Part shown: positions 43,126 through 51,910 of the stretch, one piece after another
Position numbering within the stretch: position 1 is the stretch's first letter
Layout of the letters: each line of letters begins with the position of its first letter
Assembly (NCBI GenBank): GCA_043777675.1
Contig: JAYWHR010000047.1
Span: 186,001 to 250,000 of the forward strand
Source: JANMDU01 sp043777675
GTDB lineage: Bacteria > Pseudomonadota > Gammaproteobacteria > Burkholderiales > Burkholderiaceae_C
Direction of reading: 5' to 3'
DNA length: 64,000 bases
Program-made: the position numbers and the translations under genes
The notes under the pieces: model-generated
Database searches by the model: none
Told to the model about the DNA's origin: nothing
Seen by the model: only the letters and a program-made list of their open reading frames with translations

Positions 43126-43506
43126 TTAAATCTGCAACGGTTTCAAGTTGTAGGCCGCCAGCCAGTGCACGACGCCGTCATGCTCTATCACATCAATTTT
43201 GACTAAGCCACCACGGCAAGGCCCGCCACCGCATTCGCCGGTATCGGGCTTGTAAGCCGCGCCGTGCGTGGAACAGAGCAGCCATTGCCCCGTATCGTCA
43301 AAAAACTGCCCCGGCTGCCAATCGAGCTCCATTGCCACATGCGTGCAGCGGTTCAGGTACGCATGCACCGCGCCTTGGAAACGTATGGCGAAAGCCGTGC
43401 AGGTCTGCCCAGAGAAAACCACATCGAAAGGCACCGCTGTGCCGCCATTTAGCAAATCAGCGCTGCTGCAAATCGGAATGGGTGGCTGAGATTCTGTTTT
43501 ATGCAT
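43126..43506 (-). CDS. Rieske [2Fe-2S] protein
   Basis: 126 residues with both Rieske boxes: C-T-H (NRCTHVAMELDW) and C-S-T-H (LLCSTHGAAY). The spacing and lack of a membrane anchor suggest a soluble ferredoxin-type protein. The start overlaps the HAD phosphatase stop by 8 nt, so they form an operon. Confidence 0.9.
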   Translation of the reverse strand: MHKTESQPPIPICSSADLLNGGTAVPFDVVFSGQTCTAFAIRFQGAVHAYLNRCTHVAMELDWQPGQFFDDTGQWLLCSTHGAAYKPDTGECGGGPCRGGLVKIDVIEHDGVVHWLAAYNLKPLQI

Positions 43507-44185
43507 TTTTAATCAACCAATCATGCAGCTCTTTCATGCTGTGCGCCACATACAGAGGCGAATACTCAGCAAACGCTTGCGGGCCATGCGCACCAAAACT
43601 GACTCCTACGCTCGCCACGCCCGCATTGCGCGCGAGCAGCAAATCATGCGTGGTGTCGCCAATCATCAGCATGTGCTCTGGTTTCACATCTAATTCTTCC
43701 ATCAGCTCATGCAGCATCAGCGGATCCGGTTTCCCTGCCGTTTGATCCGCCGTGCGTGTTGCGTCGAATAAACGCGAGAGCTTCACGCCATCCAGCTCTC
43801 GCTGCAACACCTCATCCAAGCCTCTGCGAGATTTTCCAGTGGCCACAGCCAATTTTTTCCCACCCGCCTGCAATTGCAGCAGCATCTGCATCGTGCCTGG
43901 GAAGAAATGAATATCATCCACGTGCAGCGCCCATTGCCTTTTGTAAGCCTCGCCCAGCGCAGGGTATTTCTCTTTAGGCACATCAGGCGCAGCGTGCGCG
44001 AGCGCTTGCATGAGCCCCAGCCCAATCACGTACGATGCCGCCTCATCAGTGGGCCGCGCACCGCCCACCTCCACCACCGCCCCTTGAATGCAGCGCGTGA
44101 TGATCGCTGTGGAATCAAACAAGGTGCCATCCCAATCAAAGGTGATGCAAGCAAAGCGCTGTAGCGCCGAAGTATTCATTTCCAT
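43499..44185 (-). CDS. HAD-superfamily phosphatase, Gph-like
   Basis: About 228 residues. HAD motif I DWDGTLFDST (Asp nucleophile), motif II VATGKS, motif III Lys in AGKPDPLML, motif IV IGDTTHDLLLARNAG. Cap-1 helical insert as in phosphoglycolate phosphatases; the exact substrate is uncertain. ATG 44185 chosen with GGGA upstream; 44209, 44200 and 44179 are alternatives. Followed by the Rieske gene, a pairing seen in Comamonadaceae. Confidence 0.87.
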   Translation of the reverse strand: MEMNTSALQRFACITFDWDGTLFDSTAIITRCIQGAVVEVGGARPTDEAASYVIGLGLMQALAHAAPDVPKEKYPALGEAYKRQWALHVDDIHFFPGTMQMLLQLQAGGKKLAVATGKSRRGLDEVLQRELDGVKLSRLFDATRTADQTAGKPDPLMLHELMEELDVKPEHMLMIGDTTHDLLLARNAGVASVGVSFGAHGPQAFAEYSPLYVAHSMKELHDWLIKNA

Positions 44186-44211
44186 AGTCAGTGATCCCAT
44201 GCTATTCAAAT

Positions 44212-44235
44212 TTCATCATCACTAGTGATGATGAA
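44212..44235. promoter_or_regulatory. 24-nt perfect palindrome in divergent intergenic region
   Basis: TTCATCATCACT is followed at once by its exact complement AGTGATGATGAA, with no spacer. It lies between the phosphatase start and the lipoprotein gene. Either an operator or a hairpin in the phosphatase leader. Confidence 0.5.
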
Positions 44236-44357
44236 TGTGATTTTCTCCTCACTTCTGAGGATGACACCAAAGTTACAAAAGCCTACAAACAAGCCTCTGC
44301 TGGAAGCTGTGCTTATCCGTCGCTCCATCTACCCCTTGTTTTTATTCAGGAGAAATC

Positions 44358-47300
44358 ATGAACAGGCTTCAATTTCGAAAAACGTCGCTGCTCTCTGTAG
44401 CCGCTGTGTTGACAGCTTTTATTATGTCCGCTTGCGGTAGTGGAGGTGGAGGTGGAGGTGGGAACGTCACGCCCCCGGTCGCTGAGTCTCCACCCGTTAC
44501 GCTTTCTGGCGTGGTCGCTGATGGCCTGATCCAAGGTGCGCGGGTTTGCTACGATTTGAATGACAACGGCCGCTGCGACAGTGGTGAACCCGTCTCTAGC
44601 GATACCGGCGCGAATGGTGCCTACACCTTATCAGTGCCTGCAGCAGAGGCCGGCAAACATGCGGTGATCGCTATTGTTCCTGTTGGCGCATTTGATGCCG
44701 ATACGGGCACTGTCACTCTGCCTTACACGCTCAAAGCACCGCCGAACACCAACACCATGGCGTCGATCTTTGTGAGCCCGATCACGACCATCGTGCAAGA
44801 AGTGATGGTGGCATCAGGCACAACGGATCCCGCAGCAGCGATTGATTTGGTCAAACAGCAGTTGGGCATGAGCATCTCTCCGCTGGACAACTTCATTGAG
44901 ATGCGCGCGACTAACCCAGATGCGGCGCGTGCTGGCACGATTGCCCAAGTCATCACTGCGATCAAACAAGAGGTTGGTAACACCGCAGCCACTGCAGGCG
45001 TGAGCGAGACACAAACTCGGGCACTCCTATCAGTCGTTGTTTTGAACAACTTGTCTCAGTTGGCCAGTGCCGTCAGCAGCCAAACCTCCAGCGCGACGGT
45101 GACCGCCGCCAATCTCGTAGCGACACAAGGCATTAACTCAGCCACGGTGGTTGTTCAAGCGCAGATCGCCACAACCATTGTGTCAGCCACCACAGATACG
45201 GTGACGGTGACCACACCGACCCCGTTCGTTACGCTGCGCGATTTCAAATACACCAGCCCCACCAATTGGAATTACCGCGTCTTCACCGGCGATGATGCCA
45301 GTCGCGCCGATGGATTCAAGCGCGCCAATGATGTGCGTGTTAATGCCAGCCCCTACCCTTATGTGCGTAACCTGAGTTACTACAACGAAGCCACCAGCAG
45401 TTGGTACGCCTGCCCCTCCGATGGTTTTGAAGCCATTGTGTACAAAGATGCCACCGCCACACTGCCCGGCGAATCGACTTACTGCAACACCTATCGCGAC
45501 TCTGGCCGTCGCAGTACAGAAGATCTTGCTGGCCAAACCATCAGCGCCGTGGTGAGTCGCATCCGCGCATCTGGCTTAGATGGCTATAGCACTTGGGCTG
45601 GAGCACCCGCTTTGATGACGGATCAAAACGCTGTATTCCCTTCTGGCTCGCAGCTACGCTATCAGGTCAATACGCGTTTGGCCACCCCACTGACCCAAGA
45701 GCTGGCCAATAAAGTCCGTGTATTCAAAAACACGACGGCAACGTCGTTTGAAAAATGGCCATTTGCCGCCACGCTAGATGAGATGATTCAGTTTAACAGC
45801 GGTAACTTTGTCAATGCATTCGCAGCGGGTACCAATGGCGGCGGGGCAAGTACCGACGGCCTTGGTCAATACTCTGATGCATCGTACGTCGCAGCTGGCA
45901 TGCAAGCCTTAAAAAATTACCGTGCTGCGTTCGAGCGCATCAATGAAACCAGCGGCAATGTTCGCATTTACCCCTGCCGTCGCTCAACAACCAACAGCAC
46001 AAACTGTTTTGTGGACAGTCAAACATTGACGAATGCATTCAATACGACCTACACCATCGAAACACTGGGCGATGCCCGCGTACTGAAATTTGCGAGCATG
46101 CCAAGCGAACTGCTGGCTCTGCGCAAAACCAACCGCGTGTACGTCGAGCGCGGCGGTGCTGTGTTCTACGGCTTCAAGGATATCTTGTCCACAGACACGA
46201 CTGTTCGTATGAACTCAACCGCGTGGACTGCCTTGCGCGCACAGTTCGCTGGTGTGACAAGCCATAGCGATCCAGTTGCCCCCATGGTTGCAGACACCGG
46301 CTCGTGGCTGCGCGATCTTCGCTACACCATCAATGCAAGCGGAACTGAGACAGTGACCCTTCGTGCTTTCAACTCCACGTTAAATCAGGCTCAAACAGGC
46401 GGTACGTCCAATGAGGTACGCATGATTTTCTCAAACGGTGGCGTTCTACAGCCTTACGCTCGCAATACCATGTATCTCATCAATGGCGTTTGGAAAGAGT
46501 CTGACGGCGCAGACAACCAGTGCCCCAGCAACGGCGTAGGCATCAGCTTGTTCACCCTCAATCCACGCGGCGGCAGCTTCTGTGGCTATTCAACGGACTC
46601 TGCGACTTCGTTTGATGTGGATCTAACGGGAAAAAGCGTTTCCACAACAATTGCTGATATGCGTTTGTATGGCAGTTTTGACTTCGGACGTGATTACAGC
46701 AACTATGGTGCCGGCCCATTGAATAATCCCAATGATCCGCAAGACGTGGCCTACAACGCTGCCATCTTCCCCGCTGGCTCCAAACTACGCTACCAAGTCG
46801 GCATGACGCTGAGCTCTGTGCCTCAGTTGTTCACGACAAGCCAAGTCTTCAATGGTACCGCCAGCTTTGCCAACTTGGCAGCCATGCGCGACTCCTTCCC
46901 TGGTAACTACAGCGGCGCAACCGCAGGCGGAGGCAACACATTGGGCGTATACAGTTATCAAAGCAATGGCACACCTGCTGCTGGCACAACCGGCCAAAAG
47001 CGATTACGCGTTGCCTTTGATGCTGCTAGCAATGGCGTGCGCTGGTTTATGTGCGACCAGAGCAGCACCACGACTTTCACCATTGGCTGCGCAGCCGTGC
47101 TAGACAGCACATGGTCAGTGACGGCGGAAGGCGGTAAAAACGTGCTTCGTATTGCGGCCAGACCAGCCGGTATCGATGCGCAGCGCAATTCGCGCGGCTT
47201 GTTAATCGAGCACAACGGCTCGGTTTATTCGGGCAATGAAGACATCTTGAACAACAAAACTTACTCGCAGCGCCTGAACAGAGTTGCGACGAATGCGATT

Positions 47301-47378
47301 TTCAGGAACTTTGATCTTCCCAATTTCGACATTGCCACAAAATCAACCTGTACCGCAGGCCCCTGCCCCGCGCCTTGA
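44358..47378 (+). CDS. Large surface lipoprotein with duplicated module
   Basis: 1006 residues, function unknown. A lipobox ending MSAC at C26 is followed by a G-rich spacer. Residues about 45-110 resemble a carboxypeptidase-regulatory or SdrD-B-like beta module (GVVADGLIQGARVCYDLNDNGRCDSGEP), then a helical Ala/Thr-rich stretch. Two related units of about 335 residues follow (about 290-630 and 650-985), aligned by LRDFKYT/LRDLRYT, WYACPSDG/DNQCPSNG, FPSGSQLRYQV/FPAGSKLRYQV, and FYGFKDIL/YSGNEDIL. AGGAG upstream of ATG. Paired Cys suggest disulfides, consistent with an exported protein. Confidence 0.8.
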   Translation: MNRLQFRKTSLLSVAAVLTAFIMSACGSGGGGGGGNVTPPVAESPPVTLSGVVADGLIQGARVCYDLNDNGRCDSGEPVSSDTGANGAYTLSVPAAEAGKHAVIAIVPVGAFDADTGTVTLPYTLKAPPNTNTMASIFVSPITTIVQEVMVASGTTDPAAAIDLVKQQLGMSISPLDNFIEMRATNPDAARAGTIAQVITAIKQEVGNTAATAGVSETQTRALLSVVVLNNLSQLASAVSSQTSSATVTAANLVATQGINSATVVVQAQIATTIVSATTDTVTVTTPTPFVTLRDFKYTSPTNWNYRVFTGDDASRADGFKRANDVRVNASPYPYVRNLSYYNEATSSWYACPSDGFEAIVYKDATATLPGESTYCNTYRDSGRRSTEDLAGQTISAVVSRIRASGLDGYSTWAGAPALMTDQNAVFPSGSQLRYQVNTRLATPLTQELANKVRVFKNTTATSFEKWPFAATLDEMIQFNSGNFVNAFAAGTNGGGASTDGLGQYSDASYVAAGMQALKNYRAAFERINETSGNVRIYPCRRSTTNSTNCFVDSQTLTNAFNTTYTIETLGDARVLKFASMPSELLALRKTNRVYVERGGAVFYGFKDILSTDTTVRMNSTAWTALRAQFAGVTSHSDPVAPMVADTGSWLRDLRYTINASGTETVTLRAFNSTLNQAQTGGTSNEVRMIFSNGGVLQPYARNTMYLINGVWKESDGADNQCPSNGVGISLFTLNPRGGSFCGYSTDSATSFDVDLTGKSVSTTIADMRLYGSFDFGRDYSNYGAGPLNNPNDPQDVAYNAAIFPAGSKLRYQVGMTLSSVPQLFTTSQVFNGTASFANLAAMRDSFPGNYSGATAGGGNTLGVYSYQSNGTPAAGTTGQKRLRVAFDAASNGVRWFMCDQSSTTTFTIGCAAVLDSTWSVTAEGGKNVLRIAARPAGIDAQRNSRGLLIEHNGSVYSGNEDILNNKTYSQRLNRVATNAIFRNFDLPNFDIATKSTCTAGPCPAP

Positions 47379-47418
47379 GTTGCCAAGCCCTTGCCTGAAT
47401 AATTTATTTCAGGCTCTT

Positions 47419-47451
47419 AAACCCCGCCGGAGAAATCTTGCGGGGTTTTTT
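47419..47451 (+). terminator. Intrinsic terminator after the lipoprotein gene
   Basis: AAACCCCGC, 12-nt loop, GCGGGGTTT followed by TTT, about 40 nt after the stop. Confidence 0.88.
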
Positions 47452-47514
47452 CATGGGCCGTGATCATGTCCGAAAACGGCGAGTTATTTTTATCGTGCGG
47501 CGTATCATTAGCCC

Positions 47515-49068
47515 ATGTCTAGCCTGCCCATTGATGCTGATGCCTGTTATCTCGCGCTGAAAAGCCGCGATGCGCGCTTTGATGGGCAGTTTTTTACGGG
47601 AGTAACCTCAACCGGGATTTACTGCCGGCCTGTGTGTCGTGTGAAAGCGCCTAGAAAAGAGAACTGCCAGTTCTATGCGCATGCTGCGCTGGCTGAAAGT
47701 GCAGGTTTTCGCCCTTGCTTGCGTTGCCGGCCTGAGTTAGCGCCGCTTCGCAATGAGCCGGTGTGGTCTACCGAGGATGCTTCGCGCATGCTGGCCTCGC
47801 AGGCGGTGAAATTGCTCAGCGATGCGGCTTTGCTGAGCGATGAATCTTCTGTCGCTGCAATAGCGGCGCGCTTAGGCATTAGCGAGCGGCATTTGCGGCG
47901 CATTGTGGAGGCGCATCTGGGCGTGAGCCCGCTGCAAGTTGTGCAAACGCGGCGCTTGCTCTCAGCCAAAGCTCTCCTGTCAGACACCAAGCTACCGATA
48001 CAAGAGGTGGCGCTGGCAAGCGGTTATGGCAGCCTGCGCCGCTTTAATGCTTCTTTTTTGCAGCATTACGGCATGCCGCCTACTCGGCTTCGTCAACAAG
48101 GCTCAGAGCCAAGCCTTAGAAAGCAGCAAGAGACCGGTTGTATTGAATTCAAGCTCGGTTTTCGCCCGCCCTATGATGCGCATGCCTTGCTCGCCTTCTG
48201 GCAGCAGCGGCAACTCGATACTATGGAATTTATAGCACTTCACGCAGATTCCATGCCGGCTCACCCTGAATTTTCGCCTAAAAATAAGCTCCCTTACTTA
48301 CTTCGTAGTTTTTGTATTCTCCACCTTGGCCAGTGGCTCAGTGGCTGGCTACAAGCTTCGCCAGATCTGGAAAATAATTTATTGCGCGTGCGCATGAGCG
48401 ATGCACTTGCGCCTGCCCTGCCCGCGATGACAGCGCGGCTTCGAGCAGCTTTTGATTTGGATGCCGATCCTGCGGCGATTGATGCGGCATTGCAAACGTC
48501 GTTCAAAGGCGGCGCGGGCATGCGCGTGCCGGGCAGCTTAGATGGCTTCGAAATCGCTGTGCGCGCCATTCTTGGCCAGCAAGTGACTGTGGCCGCTGGG
48601 CGCACGTTCACTCAGCGTGTGCTGGAGGCTTTTGGCGAACCGATTCAAACGCCTTGGCCGCAAATCACGCGCTGCTTTCCCAAGCCTGCCGTGCTTGGAG
48701 CAGCCACGCCAGAAAGCCTCGGAGCTTTGGGCATCGTCAAGCAGCGCCAAGCTGCCCTGATTGCGCTCTCACGCGCTGTAGCCAGTGGCGAGCTGAATTT
48801 GAATTCACCGCCGCAGCCTTCCAGAGTGATCGAGCAGCTTCAAGCGCTCCCCGGCATCGGCGCATGGACGGCACACTACATCGCCATGCGCGCGCTGCGC
48901 TGGCCTGATGCTTTTCCTGCGGGCGATATCGCTTTGCACAATGCCCTTGGATTGCGTGATGAGAAGAGCCCCACGAAGCGTGCGAAGTTAGCAGAAGCCG
49001 CCTCGCAGGCTTGGCGACCTTGGCGCAGCTATGCGGTGTTTCGCGTTTGGGCAGGCTTGCATCGTTGA
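47515..49068 (+). CDS. Ada-type N-terminus fused to AlkA DNA glycosylase
   Basis: 517 residues in three parts: Ada zinc domain (FFTGVTSTGIYCRPVCRVK, CLRCRPE; four Cys that accept methyl from phosphotriesters), AraC-type HTH at about 90-190, and AlkA glycosylase at about 215-517 with HhH LPGIGAWTAHYIAMRALRWPDAFPAGD, whose last Asp is catalytic. It combines an alkylation sensor-regulator with base excision. The Ada methyltransferase domain is missing but ogt follows. Residues about 236-250 (FIALHADSMPAH) in AlkA's N-terminal beta region are repeat-encoded. Confidence 0.92.
   Translation: MSSLPIDADACYLALKSRDARFDGQFFTGVTSTGIYCRPVCRVKAPRKENCQFYAHAALAESAGFRPCLRCRPELAPLRNEPVWSTEDASRMLASQAVKLLSDAALLSDESSVAAIAARLGISERHLRRIVEAHLGVSPLQVVQTRRLLSAKALLSDTKLPIQEVALASGYGSLRRFNASFLQHYGMPPTRLRQQGSEPSLRKQQETGCIEFKLGFRPPYDAHALLAFWQQRQLDTMEFIALHADSMPAHPEFSPKNKLPYLLRSFCILHLGQWLSGWLQASPDLENNLLRVRMSDALAPALPAMTARLRAAFDLDADPAAIDAALQTSFKGGAGMRVPGSLDGFEIAVRAILGQQVTVAAGRTFTQRVLEAFGEPIQTPWPQITRCFPKPAVLGAATPESLGALGIVKQRQAALIALSRAVASGELNLNSPPQPSRVIEQLQALPGIGAWTAHYIAMRALRWPDAFPAGDIALHNALGLRDEKSPTKRAKLAEAASQAWRPWRSYAVFRVWAGLHR
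48219..48262 (+). repeat. Dispersed 45-nt repeat, copy in the Ada/AlkA gene
   Basis: ACTATGGAATTTATAGCACT then TCACGCAGATTCCATGCCGGCTCAC; forward, in frame as MEFIALHADSMPAH. Confidence 0.88.
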
Positions 49069-49074
49069 ATGCTT

Positions 49075-49118
49075 ACTATGAATTTAATAGCACTTTGCGC
49101 AATATCTATGCCGGCAAT
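49075..49118 (+). repeat. Dispersed 45-nt repeat after the Ada/AlkA stop
   Basis: ACTATGAATTTAATAGCACT then TTGCGCAATATCTATGCCGGCAAT, near consensus, starting 6 nt after the stop and forward relative to that gene. Confidence 0.9.
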
Positions 49119-49138
49119 CCACTGAAAAGGCTTTAAAA

Positions 49139-49657
49139 ATGACTAAAAAAAGCAATTCCTACCACCTGCACAGCTTCCCCACACCGCTGGGCAACGCATG
49201 GCTCGCAGCCTCAGACGCTGGCTTGGCCGGCCTGTGGTTTCACGATCAAAAGCATCTGCCGGATTTTTCAGATACCAATCGCTGGCAGCGCGGTGAGCAT
49301 CGCTACATGCATGCTGCGATGGAGCAGCTACAGCCCTACTTCGCCGGCAAATCAACATCATTTCAGTTTGACAAAAAGCTCCCCCTTGATCTGAGCCACG
49401 GCACGGCCTTCCAGCAAGCCGTGTGGCAAGCCTTGCTCAGCATTCCTTTGGGTGGCTCCACAAGCTACGGTGCGATTGCTACGAAAATCAACAACCCCGC
49501 CGCTGTGCGCGCCGTAGGGGCAGCGGTTGGCCGCAACCCCATCAGCATCCTCGTACCCTGCCACCGCGTGCTCGGCAAAGACGGCTCGCTCACAGGTTAT
49601 GCAGGCGGGCTGGATCGTAAAGTGGCTTTGCTTCGGCTGGAGGGGATGTTGATTTGA
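49139..49657 (+). CDS. ogt: Methylated-DNA-[protein]-cysteine S-methyltransferase
   Basis: 172 residues; suicide repair of O6-methylguanine. Active site ILVPCHRVLGKDGSLTGYAGGLDRK; DNA-binding FQQAVWQALLSIPLGGSTSYGAIA and RAVGAAVGRNP. Directly follows the Ada/AlkA gene, forming an alkylation-repair pair. Confidence 0.96.
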   Translation: MTKKSNSYHLHSFPTPLGNAWLAASDAGLAGLWFHDQKHLPDFSDTNRWQRGEHRYMHAAMEQLQPYFAGKSTSFQFDKKLPLDLSHGTAFQQAVWQALLSIPLGGSTSYGAIATKINNPAAVRAVGAAVGRNPISILVPCHRVLGKDGSLTGYAGGLDRKVALLRLEGMLI

Positions 49658-49671
49658 AGACCTTGAATACG

Positions 49672-49876
49672 AATACCGGACGCAGAAGACGCAAAGGTTA
49701 CGCAGAAGGAATACCAAAAAATACCAATTCACAGCATCAATGAAAAGAAAAGCAGCATCATTGATTTTTATGTATGTGGTATTTTCAAAATGTTTTTCTT
49801 ATTTTCCTCTTGGTTTTTTTTGTATTTTCTTTTTTGCGTCTTCTGCGTAACCTTTGCGTCTTCTGCGTCCGGTATT
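49672..49876. repeat. Inverted repeat with perfect 37-bp arms
   Basis: Left arm 49672-49708 starts AATACCGGACGCAGAAGACG; right arm 49840-49876 is its exact complement, ending CTTCTGCGTCCGGTATT. The 131-nt centre is AT-rich with no frame. Same terminal sequence as the pilT-pilU element. Occupies the ogt-EamA gap. Confidence 0.9.
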
Positions 49877-49898
49877 AAATTTCTCTCCAACCCCTAAT

Positions 49899-50783
49899 AT
49901 GCCAATAGCCATCGAATTCATCCTCTTAGCCGCCATCTGGGGCGCATCCTTTTTGCTCATGAAGCTAGGCGCAGCAGACTTTGGCCCTTTCCTCACCGCT
50001 TTCCTGCGCGTATTGCTTGCATCGCTATTTCTGCTCCCGCTGCTCGTCTGGCGTGGCCAGTTCGATGCGCTCAAAAAGCATTACAAGCCCATTCTCTTCG
50101 TCGGCATGCTCAACAGCGGCATTCCCTTCGCACTGTTTTCCTTTGCTGTGCTGCATATCTCCACAGGGCTCAGCTCGATCTTGAATGCCACTGTACCCCT
50201 GTGGGGCGCGCTCGTCGCGTGGCTCTGGCTGAAAGACAAGCCTGTGAGCTCACGCTTGCTAGGCCTAGCGATTGGCTTTGCTGGCGTGGCCGCCCTCTCG
50301 TGGGACAAAGCCACTTTCAAAGACGGCGCAGCCTCGCCCGGCATGGCGGTGATCGCATGCCTGCTCGCTACGCTGTGCTACGGCATCGCCGCCAGCTTCA
50401 CCAAGAAATACCTCACCGGCATCCCGCCGCTAGCCAGCGCCACAGGCAGCCAAATCGGCGCAGCGCTCTTGCTCGCTGTGCCGGGCTTAATGTCTATTCC
50501 TGCCCAAGCCCCCGGATTATATGCGTGGGTAGCTATTGTTTTGCTAGCATTCTTCTGTACAGCCGTTGCCTACATCTTGTATTTCCGCATCATCGAGCGC
50601 GCCGGCCCCGCGCGAGCCGTGGCCGTCACGTTTCTCATCCCCGTCTTCGGCGTGGCGTATGGTGCTGTGTTGCTGCAAGAGAAAATCACGCTGACGATGA
50701 TCGTCTGCGGCGCAGTGATCATTTTGGGGACTGCGCTGTCTACGGGGGTTTTGAAGTTTTCATCTGGCAAACTCAAGCCATGA
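49899..50783 (+). CDS. EamA/DMT-family transporter
   Basis: 294 residues, about ten membrane helices: N-terminal IEFILLAAIWGASFLLMKLGA, first-half end LNATVPLWGALVAWLWLKDK, second half with PGMAVIACLLATLCYGIAASF and GPARAVAVTFLIPVFGVAYGAVLLQEKIT. Residues about 205-218 (GLYAWVAIVLLAFF) may derive from a reverse repeat copy that fits as a membrane helix. ATGA overlap with the next gene. Confidence 0.87.
   Translation: MPIAIEFILLAAIWGASFLLMKLGAADFGPFLTAFLRVLLASLFLLPLLVWRGQFDALKKHYKPILFVGMLNSGIPFALFSFAVLHISTGLSSILNATVPLWGALVAWLWLKDKPVSSRLLGLAIGFAGVAALSWDKATFKDGAASPGMAVIACLLATLCYGIAASFTKKYLTGIPPLASATGSQIGAALLLAVPGLMSIPAQAPGLYAWVAIVLLAFFCTAVAYILYFRIIERAGPARAVAVTFLIPVFGVAYGAVLLQEKITLTMIVCGAVIILGTALSTGVLKFSSGKLKP
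50511..50551 (-). repeat. Possible dispersed repeat copy in EamA gene
   Basis: CCCGGATTATATGCGTGGGT then AGCTATTGTTTTGCTAGCATT aligns with the copy at 25791 (GCCGGCATAGAATATGCGCA..). Reverse relative to the gene; encodes part of a membrane helix. Confidence 0.5.
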
Positions 50784-51910
50784 GTGAACTCGCCGACATC
50801 AATACCCCCGCCGCCTTGGTCGACACCGATCGCATGCAGCGCAACATCATGCGCATGCAAACGCGTATGAACGCCTTGAATGTGGCCTTCAGACCGCATG
50901 TGAAGACGACGAAATGCCTGCCTATTGCGAAGGCGCAAATCGAGGCAGGCGCGCGCGGCATCACGGTATCGACCCTGAAAGAAGCCGAGCAATTTTTCGC
51001 TGCCGGCATCACAGATGTTCTCTACGCCGTCAGCATGGCCTCACCAAAACTGCGCCAAGCAGCTGCCCTGATTCACAAGGGATGCGCTCTTAAAATAATA
51101 GCAGACAGCTCAATTTCGGCAGCGGCTATCGCCAGTTTTTCATCACAAAACTGTGTGAAATTTGAAGTACTGATAGAGATCGATACCGATGGGCATCGCA
51201 GCGGCGTGAAGCCTGAAAGTGATGACTTGATCGCCATTGGCCGCATATTGGCCGAAGCGGGTGCGCTTGGGGGCGTGATGACGCACGCTGGCGCGAGCTA
51301 CGCACTCTCGACACCCCAAGCCCTGCAAGCGATGGCCGAGCAAGAGCGCTCGCTGTGCGTGCGCGCTGCGCAGCGCCTGCGCGAAGCCGGTTTGCCTTGT
51401 GCTGTGGTGAGCGTAGGCTCAACGCCTACCGCCTTGAATGCGCAGCAGCTCGATGGCGTCACGGAAGTGCGCGCTGGTGTGTATGTGTTTTTTGATTTGG
51501 TGATGAAGAACATCGGCGTATGCAGCGAAGGCGATATTGCACTGTCCGTGCTCACCACGGTGATCGGCCATCAAGCTGAGAAAGGCTGGGCGATTGTGGA
51601 TGCCGGCTGGATGGCCATGAGCCGCGATCGCGGCACGCAGCATCAATCTCAAGATTTCGGCTATGGGCAAGTGTGTGATGTGCAAGGCTGCCCACTGGCA
51701 GGCTACACGATGCAAAGCGCGAATCAAGAGCACGGCATCATCGCTCGCAACGGTTCAGTCGATGCAGATATTGCACGCACACTACCCGCAGGCACACTGC
51801 TGCGCATCTTCCCCAACCATGCCTGCGCCACGGCTGCGCAATTTCCTGAATACCAAGCCATTGAAGGTCATGAGGTGATCGCAACGTGGCCGAGATTCTA
51901 CGGTTGGTGA
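50780..51910 (+). CDS. DSD1-family PLP-dependent enzyme (alanine racemase N-terminal-like fold)
   Basis: 376 residues of the D-threonine aldolase / D-serine dehydratase-like family. PLP lysine in RPHVKTTK near residue 42; HAGASY and VSVGSTPTA phosphate loops; C-terminal zinc pair in FPNHACATA. Likely acts on a D-hydroxy amino acid (D-serine, D-threonine or 3-hydroxyaspartate). Coupled to the EamA exporter. Residues about 104-117 may be repeat-derived. Confidence 0.87.
   Translation: MSELADINTPAALVDTDRMQRNIMRMQTRMNALNVAFRPHVKTTKCLPIAKAQIEAGARGITVSTLKEAEQFFAAGITDVLYAVSMASPKLRQAAALIHKGCALKIIADSSISAAAIASFSSQNCVKFEVLIEIDTDGHRSGVKPESDDLIAIGRILAEAGALGGVMTHAGASYALSTPQALQAMAEQERSLCVRAAQRLREAGLPCAVVSVGSTPTALNAQQLDGVTEVRAGVYVFFDLVMKNIGVCSEGDIALSVLTTVIGHQAEKGWAIVDAGWMAMSRDRGTQHQSQDFGYGQVCDVQGCPLAGYTMQSANQEHGIIARNGSVDADIARTLPAGTLLRIFPNHACATAAQFPEYQAIEGHEVIATWPRFYGW
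51091..51128 (+). repeat. Possible degenerate dispersed repeat in DSD1-family gene
   Basis: AAAATAATAGCAGACAGCTC then AATTTCGGCAGCGGCTAT; keeps ATAGCA and a final GGCTAT with correct spacing. Frame as in most copies (IIADSSISAAA). Confidence 0.4.
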
